The position numbers and the translations under genes were made by a program. Positions 7,938-14,346 of a DNA stretch of 22,638 bases are shown here, in pieces; positions within the stretch are counted from its first letter, which is position 1, and each line of letters opens with the position of its first letter. Source of the stretch: Treponema sp. UBA4692 (GTDB taxonomy: Bacteria > Spirochaetota > Spirochaetia > Treponematales > Treponemataceae); contig DHKO01000056.1 in the NCBI GenBank assembly GCA_002404895.1, forward strand, positions 1 to 22,638. The letters run 5' to 3'. The notes beneath the pieces are model-generated. The model did not search any database. It saw nothing but the letters and a program-made list of their open reading frames with translations, and was not told the DNA's origin.

Positions 7938-9014
7938 TTACAAAAGCTCAACGCGCCTGTCCTTTTTCAGCTGCTCCACAACTTTTTTCACGTCCTGAAC
8001 TTTCGACTTGTCGCAGACAAGAACCGCGTCCGGAGTCTCAATCACGACAACGTTTTCAAGTCCGATTGTGGCGACAAGGCGGCCGCTCGAATAAGTTATG
8101 CAGTTTTTCGTGCCGATGCTGATTTGGTCGCCGATTGCAACGTTTCCGTTTTCGTCCGGCTCGTGAAGAACGCCGAGCATATCAAAGCTTCCAACATCGT
8201 TCCAGCCGAATTCTCCGGGAACAACGTAAACGTCAGGCGACTTTTCCATAATTCCGTAGTCAATCGAAATCGACTGGATTTTTGGATAAATGTCGGCAAT
8301 CACGTTGAATTCCTCGTCAGTTCCCATTGCCGCGCCGATTTTCTGCAAGTCGCTGTAGATTTCAGGAAGGAAACGCTCAAAATTTTTAAGGATTGTGGAA
8401 GCCTTCCAGATGAACATTCCAGAATTCCACGCGTACTCGCCGCTTGAAACATATTTTTTCGCAGTCTCAGAATCCGGCTTCTCTTTGAATTCAAGGACTT
8501 TAAGAACTTCATTTTTTCCGCCGTTTTCCGGCTTCTCAAATTTGATGTAGCCGTAGCCTGTAGCCGCGAATGTGGGCTTTATTCCGACTGTAACGAGAGC
8601 GTCCTTTTCCTCAGCCGCCTTTACCGCGATTCCCAAAATTCTCGTGAATTCAGCCTCGTTTTTGATGTAAGCGTCGGAAGGCGTAATCACCATGATTCCG
8701 TCGCCGTACTTTTTCACGATTTCCATTGCCGCGTAGCCAACGCACGCCGCCGTGTTTCTCGCGCTCGGCTCAGACAAAATGTGATTCCGCTTTACGCGGC
8801 CTTTCGTTGCCTGAAGCATTTTTTTTACCTGAGTCTCGTTTGTGACGATGAAAATGTCGTTTTTGTCGGCTGTTTTTGAAAGTCGGTCAATCGCCTCGTT
8901 CACCATGATGTCTTTTCCAGAAAGATTCAAAAGCTGCTTCGGTGTTTCCTGCCTTGAAAGCGGCCAGAACCGCGTTCCGCCGCCGCCAGCCATTATCACG
9001 CCGTAAGTTTTCAT
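7938..9014 (-). CDS. manC: Mannose-1-phosphate guanylyltransferase
   Basis: The 358-residue product makes GDP-mannose from mannose-1-phosphate and GTP, a precursor for surface polysaccharide and glycosylation. The nucleotide-binding motif GVIMAGGGGTRFWPLSR (5-21) with K26 in the TPKQ segment is typical. Also seen are ITPSDAYI, EFKEKP, WNSGMFIW, SIDYGIMEKS and GWNDVGSFD. The isomerase domain of bifunctional enzymes is absent, so it is the short form. The ATG at 9014 overlaps the murI stop in an ATGA and has GGGGAGGAA just upstream; an earlier in-frame ATG at 9050 lies inside murI and would precede the nucleotide motif by too many residues. Translational coupling to murI is likely. Confidence 0.92.
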   Translation of the reverse strand: MKTYGVIMAGGGGTRFWPLSRQETPKQLLNLSGKDIMVNEAIDRLSKTADKNDIFIVTNETQVKKMLQATKGRVKRNHILSEPSARNTAACVGYAAMEIVKKYGDGIMVITPSDAYIKNEAEFTRILGIAVKAAEEKDALVTVGIKPTFAATGYGYIKFEKPENGGKNEVLKVLEFKEKPDSETAKKYVSSGEYAWNSGMFIWKASTILKNFERFLPEIYSDLQKIGAAMGTDEEFNVIADIYPKIQSISIDYGIMEKSPDVYVVPGEFGWNDVGSFDMLGVLHEPDENGNVAIGDQISIGTKNCITYSSGRLVATIGLENVVVIETPDAVLVCDKSKVQDVKKVVEQLKKDRRVELL

Positions 9015-9877
9015 ATAATTCCTCCCCACGGAATATTCATATTTCTGCACAAGATTTCGTATTCCAAAGTTTCCTTTTGATTCGCCTTTGTTACGAAAAA
9101 AGTCAGATTTTTTAGATTTTTTGATTCGATTTTTGGCTTTGATTCTGATTCATTTTCCGTCAATTCAGAATCAGCCGTAAGAGATTCAGATTCAATTTCA
9201 GATTTTAGTTTTCTCAGCGCCTGATTCGCGACTCCGTCGCGGCTGTCAACAACTTTCACTTCAGGACCGCAGGCTTTTTCCATCTCACTGAAAATATGCG
9301 TGAAATGCGTGCAGCCCAAAATAACAGTGTCGCAGTTCTGGGACTTGAAAAAATCAGCGGCAGGTTTTACCGCTTCAAGACGCTCTTCTTCGCTCGCGGT
9401 AAAATATTTTTTCTCGATAAAATCGACAAGCTCCGGGTCGCCGCGCTTTGCAACAAAGCAGTCGCTCGCAAAATCTTCAATAAGACGCTGGCAATACGGA
9501 TGCTTTACAGTCGCGTTTGTGGCAAGCAGGCCGATTCTCTTGTTTTTTGAGACTTTCGCGCCGAGTTTTATCGCGGGAACAGTTCCGATTATTGAAATTT
9601 CAGGAAAAAGTTTTCTAAGCTCTTCAAGCGCCGTTACTGAAATCGTGTTGCATGCAATCACAATCACTTTCGGAGACCAAAGAGAGATGATTTTTCTTAT
9701 CGTTTTTGACGAACATTCGGTAACCTGCTCTGGAGATTTTTCGCCGTAAGGAAAATTTGCTGTGTCTCCAAGATAAACGCACTTTGCATCCGGCATTTTT
9801 TTGTGAAGAGAAATCATATATGGAATTCCGCCGGTTCCGCTGTCAAGAAAGGCGAAATCAACTTTGTCTGACCGCAT
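9011..9877 (-). CDS. murI: Glutamate racemase
   Basis: This 288-residue enzyme interconverts L- and D-glutamate for peptidoglycan. Both catalytic cysteines are present: C76 in IACNTIS and C189 in LGCTHFTH, along with D12-S13 in FLDSGTGG, YLGDTANFPYGEK and IGLLATNATV. A Ser/Glu-rich low-complexity linker (about 225-257) interrupts the C-terminal part before a last conserved-looking segment (FFVTKANQKETLEYEI). The DNA of that linker is rich in GATTC and contains an inverted repeat. There is no Shine-Dalgarno; a good promoter ends 12 nt before the ATG. It overlaps manC by 4 bp, pairing cell-wall and sugar-nucleotide synthesis in one transcript. Confidence 0.93.
   Translation of the reverse strand: MRSDKVDFAFLDSGTGGIPYMISLHKKMPDAKCVYLGDTANFPYGEKSPEQVTECSSKTIRKIISLWSPKVIVIACNTISVTALEELRKLFPEISIIGTVPAIKLGAKVSKNKRIGLLATNATVKHPYCQRLIEDFASDCFVAKRGDPELVDFIEKKYFTASEEERLEAVKPAADFFKSQNCDTVILGCTHFTHIFSEMEKACGPEVKVVDSRDGVANQALRKLKSEIESESLTADSELTENESESKPKIESKNLKNLTFFVTKANQKETLEYEILCRNMNIPWGGII
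9141..9172. repeat. Inverted repeat inside the murI linker
   Basis: GATTCTGA (9141-9148) and TCAGAATC (9165-9172) are perfect 8-bp inverted repeats within the Ser/Glu-rich linker of glutamate racemase, the one part of the protein that is not conserved. Confidence 0.55.
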
Positions 9878-9889
9878 AAAACGGAAATA

Positions 9890-9941
9890 ATTTTAATCAT
9901 TTTAAGTCTTTCTTGCAATTAAGGCGATTTAAATAGAAAAT
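9890..9941. promoter_or_regulatory. Divergent promoters for murI and the pentapeptide gene, sharing one -35 box
   Basis: TTGCAA at 9913-9918 is its own reverse complement. On the plus strand, 17 bp later, lies GAAAAT (9936-9941), 5 nt before the ATG at 9947. On the minus strand, 17 bp later, lies TAAAAT (9895-9890), 12 nt before the murI ATG. Both spacers are exactly 17 bp, so one hexamer can serve either promoter but probably not both at once. Confidence 0.6.
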
Positions 9942-9946
9942 GGGCT

Positions 9947-10648
9947 ATGTTCAGTTACAAAAAATGCGCCTCGCCAGGCTGCGAAAGGCTCGCGATTTCA
10001 GAATTCGACGGGAACGGAAATCTCTTGGAAAACGGAAATTTTTGCTTTGAGCATATCGCCTCGCCTGAAGAATCAAAAAAAGCGATTTACAAATACATTT
10101 CGTCGCATGAAAAAATAATCGGCTTGAATGCGAGCGGAATCACTTTTGAGAACGTGGATTTCACAAACAAAGGATTTTACGGCTGCAATTTTTCGCACTG
10201 CCATTTCAATGGAATCAGAACGACAGGAATGAGAAGCAGAATCTCGACTTTTGAATTTTCAACTTTCAGCGACTGCAATCTTCTTGAAAGCAATATGCAG
10301 TTTTCAAGTTTTGCTGGCGCAAAGCTGAGCCACGTTCTTTTTACCGGAAGCGACATGATTCAGGACAATTTCTGCGGAATCGAATCCTATCAGTCATCTT
10401 TTGACGACTCGGACCTTTACAACTCGCGCTTTATGAACGGAATTTTAATCGACACGTCTTTTAGAAACTGCAACATAAAAGGAACGATGTTCTTTAAAAT
10501 CATCTTGAAAAACGTCTCGTTCAGGCAGTCGAACACAAACGCCGCGATTTTTGACGAAAGAGGAAGCGCGCTTTTCACAGGCCTTGAAGAGCTTAACGTT
10601 CCGCGAGGAGAAGTCAAAGGGCCGGAGACAAAAGCGGCTGTTCAGTAA
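9947..10648 (+). CDS. Pentapeptide-repeat protein with N-terminal putative zinc site
   Basis: The 233-residue protein begins with a possible metal site: C7-x4-C12, then C33-x2-H36. Residues about 58-205 are built of five-residue repeats with a central F, L or M (for example FENVDF, CNFSHCHF, CNLLESNMQF, SDLYNSRF, TSFRNCNI), which should fold as a right-handed quadrilateral beta-helix. The tail (206-233) is polar. Such proteins are usually cytoplasmic and of unknown role; some bind DNA gyrase, but nothing here shows that. The start has no real Shine-Dalgarno and lies 5 nt after a promoter -10 box. A metallo-beta-lactamase-fold gene follows 79 bp later on the same strand. Confidence 0.82.
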   Translation: MFSYKKCASPGCERLAISEFDGNGNLLENGNFCFEHIASPEESKKAIYKYISSHEKIIGLNASGITFENVDFTNKGFYGCNFSHCHFNGIRTTGMRSRISTFEFSTFSDCNLLESNMQFSSFAGAKLSHVLFTGSDMIQDNFCGIESYQSSFDDSDLYNSRFMNGILIDTSFRNCNIKGTMFFKIILKNVSFRQSNTNAAIFDERGSALFTGLEELNVPRGEVKGPETKAAVQ

Positions 10649-10664
10649 AAAAGAGCTGAAATAA

Positions 10665-10714
10665 ATTCAGCATGGCAATAGGCGGCACGTCATTCCGAAT
10701 CGGACTCGGAATCT
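10665..10714 (+). repeat. Dispersed repeat copy with ATTCAGCATG and a TCGGAAT hairpin
   Basis: ATTCAGCATG (10665-10674) is followed by ATTCCGA (10692-10698) and TCGGAAT (10706-10712), a perfect 7-bp stem with a 7-nt loop. The parts are shared with the spacer at 7739-7932, with 1373-1382, and with a palindrome at 12563-12579. It lies just upstream of the next gene's ribosome site. Confidence 0.65.
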
Positions 10715-10727
10715 AAAAAGAGGAAAA

Positions 10728-11330
10728 ATGAAAATCTATCTGCACTTTAATATAGAAAGTTTCAGCAACAGCTATCTCGTTGTGAACGAAGAGACAAAGG
10801 AAGCCCTGATTATTGACCCAAGCAAAATAACCACAAAGCTTATTGACCAGATTGAGCACGGGCAATACAAGCTGAAAGCCGTTTTAATCACGCACAAGCA
10901 CGAGCATCACACTTCGGGGCTTTCAACGCTCAAAAAGATTTACGACTTTGATGTTTACGCCGCCGACGCGGAAATAGGCGGCGAAAAAAATATGCTCAAC
11001 GGAGACGGCAAAATCGAAATCTGCGGATTTGAAATTCGATATTTTTCGGTTCCGGGACATTCAAGCGATTCTTTGGTTTATGAAATCGGAAACGAAGTTT
11101 TTACAGGCGATGTTATTTCAGCAGGACTTATGGGGGAAAGCTCCTGCAGCTACAACCACAAGCGGCTTTCAAACGGAATACGCTCAAAGATTTTTTCAAT
11201 GCCAGACTCAAACCTGATTTTTCCAGGACACGGGCCGCTCACCTCTGTTGGAGCGGAAAAAATGTTCAATGTAGAGCTTGGACAAAAACGCAACTGGGAA
11301 GCGGAAAACAAGGAGACGCAGGAAAACTGA
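10728..11330 (+). CDS. Metallo-beta-lactamase-fold hydrolase, glyoxalase II-like
   Basis: The 200-residue protein is a single MBL domain of the hydroxyacylglutathione-hydrolase type. Metal ligands are H56, H58 and H61 in THKHEHH, H111 in VPGHSSDS, D128 in FTGDVI and H168 in FPGHGP. The usual HxHxDH reads HKHEHH here: the aspartate that normally binds the second metal is H60. It is probably a cytoplasmic thioesterase-like hydrolase of unknown substrate. AGAGGAA lies at good spacing before the ATG. It follows the pentapeptide-repeat gene, possibly in one transcript, and is followed by a terminator. Fold confident, function open. Confidence 0.85.
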   Translation: MKIYLHFNIESFSNSYLVVNEETKEALIIDPSKITTKLIDQIEHGQYKLKAVLITHKHEHHTSGLSTLKKIYDFDVYAADAEIGGEKNMLNGDGKIEICGFEIRYFSVPGHSSDSLVYEIGNEVFTGDVISAGLMGESSCSYNHKRLSNGIRSKIFSMPDSNLIFPGHGPLTSVGAEKMFNVELGQKRNWEAENKETQEN

Positions 11331-11430
11331 AAATTGCGGAGAAAACGTCAAGGACGCGTTGAAAGTCAAGTTTTCCCTGCAAACATCGCTGGCGCGAAAA
11401 AGCAAGCAGAGTTTCGCCCCCGCAGAATGG

Positions 11431-11485
11431 GCAGCGGAAGCTGCTCGGCGACGGAGCGAGAGAAAAACTTTCTCCTTTTTATTTT
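11431..11485 (+). terminator. Rho-independent terminator after the MBL-fold gene
   Basis: GAGAAA (11460-11465), loop AAC, TTTCTC (11469-11474), then C and TTTTT. A separate hairpin GCAGC-GGAA-GCTGC (11431-11444) precedes it. The element closes the plus-strand unit and meets the convergent lipoprotein gene, whose stop codon lies at 11485-11487. Confidence 0.6.
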
Positions 11486-13353
11486 TATCTTGAAATCAGC
11501 CAGACCCTTCCGGCGTTCAAATTCCAGCGTCCGCTCACGTACTGGTCTAAAAGGGTCGCCGCGCTCACAAATCCGGCAGCTTTCGTCTCGATTATGTAAT
11601 CGGCTTCTTTTTTCGCCCATTTTTGCGAGTGATAGCGGCTTGCCATGTCCACAAAATATTTTTCCGTCGCAGAAAGCGGCCGCTGAAGCATATACGCCAT
11701 AAATTCGTTCTGCATAAGATAAGTGTCGTTCACATCGTAGTTCAAAGTCGGAGTAACTTGAAAATATCTTTTCAGATAAGCCAAAGTTTCAGAATCCTGA
11801 GTTTCCAAAGTGTAATAAATCGCGGCAACAGCGTTTCTAAATTCCTCATCGGCAAAATAGATTCCATGCCAGCCCTCGTGCGCAATAAAAGTTGTGCGCA
11901 AATACAAGGGCGACTCCTGCGAAATTGAAATGACTGCGCCTTTTCCAGCGGAAATTTTTCCGTCCATTTCTTCTATTAAAATGCCGTTCTTTATCAAAAT
12001 CTCGCGCAAAAGTTTTTCGCGGCTGTTTATCGGGAAGTTTTCAGTCCTGACTTTCTCGAAAAACTCAGCGAGGCTTTCAGCCCTGTAGTCGTGGGCGTTG
12101 TAGCCGTGCTTGTCCTTCAAAAAGTCGTCCGTCAAAAGCCTGCCTTTATAGCCAGCCTTTTCAACAAAAAACGCAATCCGCCGCAGAAAATCATCCTGAA
12201 CCGCATAAGTCGAAATATCCATAATCAAGACTCCGGGAAAACGGTCCCACTCAAAAAGCTCGTAGTCGTTTCCACGCCAGCTGTTGCGCGGCCAGCCCAT
12301 AATCAGCCCCGGGTCAACTTTGATTGGAACAAGAGGATTTCTCGAAGATGATGAAAAACTCAAAAGCTCTTTTTCGCCTGCAATCATCATCAAAACTTCA
12401 GGAATTTCGCCGTCTGGAAAAGCGGCAAGTGAAAAAGGAGCTTTCAATGAAGCGGCAGGAACTTTTATCTCGCCGCCGTTACTTCTAAAAGAGAGGTTTT
12501 CACCGCCAAAAGCGATTCTTTTAGATTCAGAGACGGAATTTGTGATTTGTGATTTCGAAGCTAAAGATTCGGAATCTTTAAGTCCAGAAGATTTGAAGCT
12601 GGAATCTTGCGATTCTAAAACAGTTTCTTCGCCGAATTTGATTTTGAAAACCGGCATAACGCTTTCATTTGTGTTCACCGAGCTGAAAACAAGCGAGCCG
12701 CCAGAAAAGTCGTCAGTTCCGTTGTTGAATCCGCCGTTCGGTCCGAAGGCAAAAACAGGATTTTCGGATGAAAAATCGTGTCCAATGCACGCGCGGATAA
12801 TTCCAGCCGACTCGATTTTAAATGAAGAATTCTTTGAATTCGACTTGATAAAAAATCCTGCCGGAAGTTTTTGGCTTTTATTCACGCAAAAAACAAGCGC
12901 GAAGCTTGAAAAATTCGATTTTCCGTTCTCATCTGTCTTTCTGTAAAATTTGCTCGAGACAACCGGCCGTTTTGAAAGATTTTTCGCGTCAGAATCCTCG
13001 TCATAAACAAATCCTAAATCAAAAAAATCATTTTCGTCCGCCTTCACGCCGCGAAGCTGAACAAAAAGCGCGGCATCCTTATTTCTATCAAAAAAATTCG
13101 AAAAAGCAAGCGACTGCGCCTTTGAAAAATCATAGCAAAAGATTTTTCCGTCGCCGGTCTGCCTTGAGCTTTGAGAAAGCGGCGAAGCGTAAAAGTCAGG
13201 AATATTCAAGACAAAATCCGTTTTTTTTGAGCATGAGGCAAGCGAAAAAGCCGCAGGCAGAATCAAAAATCCATAAAAAAGCCTTGGAAAAATATTTTTC
13301 AGAAAATTTATTTTTAAAACCGACATTTTCGATTTCATTTTTGACATCTTCAT
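11485..13353 (-). CDS. Putative lipoprotein with HExxH metallopeptidase motif
   Basis: I do not recognise a named family. The 622-residue protein starts with a long basic leader and a hydrophobic segment (about 25-39), ending in the lipobox L-A-S-C with C41 as the lipidated cysteine, so it should be membrane-anchored outside the cytoplasm. Near the C-terminus, FIAHEGWHGIYFA carries H492-E493-x2-H496, the zinc-binding HExxH motif. QNEFMAY (549-554) with E550 is a possible third ligand. A Ser/Lys/Glu-rich linker (about 245-280) separates the two halves, and its DNA contains a 17-nt palindrome. There are in-frame ATGs at residues 3, 6 and 10 and no strong Shine-Dalgarno, so the exact start is uncertain. 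Metallopeptidase activity is inferred from the motif only. Confidence 0.72.
   Translation of the reverse strand: MKMSKMKSKMSVLKINFLKNIFPRLFYGFLILPAAFSLASCSKKTDFVLNIPDFYASPLSQSSRQTGDGKIFCYDFSKAQSLAFSNFFDRNKDAALFVQLRGVKADENDFFDLGFVYDEDSDAKNLSKRPVVSSKFYRKTDENGKSNFSSFALVFCVNKSQKLPAGFFIKSNSKNSSFKIESAGIIRACIGHDFSSENPVFAFGPNGGFNNGTDDFSGGSLVFSSVNTNESVMPVFKIKFGEETVLESQDSSFKSSGLKDSESLASKSQITNSVSESKRIAFGGENLSFRSNGGEIKVPAASLKAPFSLAAFPDGEIPEVLMMIAGEKELLSFSSSSRNPLVPIKVDPGLIMGWPRNSWRGNDYELFEWDRFPGVLIMDISTYAVQDDFLRRIAFFVEKAGYKGRLLTDDFLKDKHGYNAHDYRAESLAEFFEKVRTENFPINSREKLLREILIKNGILIEEMDGKISAGKGAVISISQESPLYLRTTFIAHEGWHGIYFADEEFRNAVAAIYYTLETQDSETLAYLKRYFQVTPTLNYDVNDTYLMQNEFMAYMLQRPLSATEKYFVDMASRYHSQKWAKKEADYIIETKAAGFVSAATLLDQYVSGRWNLNAGRVWLISR
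12563..12579. repeat. 17-nt palindrome inside the lipoprotein linker
   Basis: AAAGATTC-G-GAATCTTT is a perfect palindrome around one base. Its core GATTCGGAAT (12566-12575) is the exact reverse complement of ATTCCGAATC at 10692-10701 in the intergenic repeat. Confidence 0.6.
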
Positions 13354-13401
13354 TCTGAAAATCTACCATAATCAGGCGATTTTTGCTATTGTAGGAAAAT
13401 T

Positions 13402-13884
13402 ATGAAAAAATTCGTGATTCTGCCGCACCAAAACCAGCTTCTGCTCATTCGGGATTTTCAGGAAAAAGTCTGTAATCTTCTGTTAAGAAGCGAAATTCTT
13501 TGCGCGCCGTTTTTCCCAGTTATGATTCAAGGCGACTTTCTGGAAAAGTTTCAAAACCTAAGCGAAATCTCAAAGATAAAAAAAATCGGAATTGAGGAAA
13601 TTTCACAGCAGAATTTTATCGAAAAAGAAGCAAGAAAAGGCGATATAATTTTTTTGAACGCAAAGATAAACGAAGAAAAAGGAAAAATCGCGCTTATTCA
13701 AATTCTCAAAGATTCAAAAGCGAAAAACTTTGACAAGGCAAATTCAAAAATCAGCGAGCTTTACGCAAACCTTTTTTCAAAAATCAAGAAAATCAGCCCT
13801 TTCAGGCTTTGCGAAATCGAAATAGAAACAAAAAATTTCTCGTCAAAATGGGAAATAAAAAGCGAAAAATGGGGAAAAATCTAA
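13402..13884 (+). CDS. Hypothetical protein, 160 residues
   Basis: I do not recognise this protein. It starts MKKFVILPHQNQLLLIR and is rich in lysine, glutamate and isoleucine, with no signal peptide, membrane segment or obvious catalytic motif. It looks like a small soluble cytoplasmic alpha/beta protein. TAGGAAAA lies at good spacing before the ATG. A possible promoter, TTGACA (13341-13346), 17 bp, TACCAT (13364-13369), overlaps the start of the divergent lipoprotein gene. Codon use (AT-rich, AAA/AAG-heavy) resembles the neighbours. It appears real because of the ribosome site and steady codon usage, not because of homology. Confidence 0.65.
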   Translation: MKKFVILPHQNQLLLIRDFQEKVCNLLLRSEILCAPFFPVMIQGDFLEKFQNLSEISKIKKIGIEEISQQNFIEKEARKGDIIFLNAKINEEKGKIALIQILKDSKAKNFDKANSKISELYANLFSKIKKISPFRLCEIEIETKNFSSKWEIKSEKWGKI

Positions 13885-14000
13885 AGATTTCAGCCTGGCA
13901 AAGCGTCCGGGCAGCGAAGCAATTCATAGTTCATAATTTTTCTAAAATCGCCTTGCAGAATCCACACAGAACTTATCTCGTTTTTGCGTTCGTTTTGCAG
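13885..14000. other. Spacer before the toxin-antitoxin locus
   Basis: Together with the locus that follows this makes a 462-bp gap without a large gene. GCCTGG and CCGGGC near 13890-13910 can form a 6-bp stem with one G-T pair but have no T-run after them. Nothing else was recognised here. Confidence 0.4.
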
Positions 14001-14029
14001 TTGATTTTGGATTCTATTTGCAATATATT
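14001..14029 (+). promoter_or_regulatory. Promoter of the antitoxin RNA
   Basis: TTGATT (14001-14006), exactly 17 bp, TATATT (14024-14029). Predicted start of transcription is near 14036. No open reading frame of interest follows, so it should drive a noncoding RNA. Confidence 0.7.
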
Positions 14030-14031
14030 AT

Positions 14032-14070
14032 GAAAAGAAGTGCACCCATAGCAATTGGCCGCTTCCACTT
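14032..14070 (-). terminator. Candidate terminator of the toxin mRNA
   Basis: On the minus strand AAGTG (14070-14066) pairs with CACTT (14042-14038), extended by an imperfect inner stem (CGGCCA with TGGGTG, one mismatch), followed by CTTTTC. Weaker than the plus-strand terminator, but in the right place for a transcript of about 260 nt. Confidence 0.5.
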
Positions 14071-14133
14071 TTGGTTTTGGTCTTACGACCGTCTGCCGTC
14101 AAAGAGTCAGTAGGCTTTGGCGGCTATTTTTTT
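14036..14133 (+). ncRNA. Candidate antitoxin antisense RNA (about 98 nt)
   Basis: The RNA is bounded by a promoter at 14001-14029 and a strong terminator at 14095-14133. It is fully complementary to the 3' untranslated part of the toxin mRNA and stops 6 nt short of the toxin stop codon (14140-14142). This tail-to-tail layout is like TxpA/RatA type I systems. Inside lies GGTC-TTAC-GACC (14079-14090); the bases CUUA at its loop fit the YUNR U-turn pattern seen in fast-pairing antisense RNAs. It would act by pairing with the toxin mRNA, leading to cleavage or blocked translation (inference). Confidence 0.68.
14095..14133 (+). terminator. Rho-independent terminator of the antitoxin RNA
   Basis: GCCGTCAAAG (14095-14104) pairs with CTTTGGCGGC (14115-14124) over 10 bp with one U-G wobble and a 10-nt loop, followed by TATTTTTTT. 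The minus-strand copy of the stem has no T-run, so the toxin mRNA should read through it. Confidence 0.85.
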
Positions 14134-14139
14134 ACTCTT

Positions 14140-14220
14140 TTACTTTTTTAAGTACGAGAGCAATGTAAGAATCAGTATTGCGACATTTATCGCAAGAGAA
14201 AGAATCTCGTAAACTGTCAT
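14140..14220 (-). CDS. Putative holin-like type I toxin peptide, 26 residues
   Basis: The frame from the ATG at 14220 to a TAA encodes MTVYEILSLAINVAILILTL followed by LSYLKK. It is one hydrophobic helix (about 5-24) with a short polar head and a lysine tail. From memory, the MTVYE-L-SL start and overall form match the putative holin-like toxin family common in Firmicutes. GGGAGG lies exactly 7 nt before the ATG, the strongest ribosome site in the window. Such peptides insert into the inner membrane and depolarise it or cause growth arrest. An antisense RNA gene overlaps the 3' untranslated region, and the mRNA has structures that hide the ribosome site. Presence in a spirochaete-like genome is notable and could reflect transfer. 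Confidence 0.78.
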   Translation of the reverse strand: MTVYEILSLAINVAILILTLLSYLKK

Positions 14221-14226
14221 CTTGCA

Positions 14227-14309
14227 GCCTCCCATTTTTATTCCGTTTCATTTCTGAAACAGTTGAGCAGGGAAGCGTAACCGCCCGCTAAGGGTGCATT
14301 TTGATTATC
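14227..14309 (-). promoter_or_regulatory. Toxin mRNA leader: possible promoter, SD-masking and 5'-3' pairing elements
   Basis: A possible -10 box GATAAT (14309-14304) would start the mRNA near 14297; its -35 is poor. In the leader, GCTTCCC (14276-14270) can pair with the Shine-Dalgarno GGGAGGC (14233-14227) over 7 bp with one G-U. Between them GTTTCA-GAAA-TGAAAC (14260-14245) forms a 6-bp stem with a GNRA-type loop. TGCACCCTTAGC at the 5' end (14298-14287) can pair with GCTATGGGTGCA near the 3' end (14052-14041), 11 of 12 bases. Confidence 0.55.
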
Positions 14310-14346
14310 GGAAACAAAACACAAGTTTCTGACTAATTTCCAGCTT

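Noticed and set aside
11331..11493. Plus-strand open frames between the MBL gene and the lipoprotein
   Set aside because: They cross a terminator hairpin, have no ribosome site and show no protein-like pattern.
13809..14033. Plus-strand open frame of 74 codons overlapping the 160-residue gene and the antitoxin promoter
   Set aside because: No ribosome site, overlaps a better gene in another frame, and runs into a promoter region.
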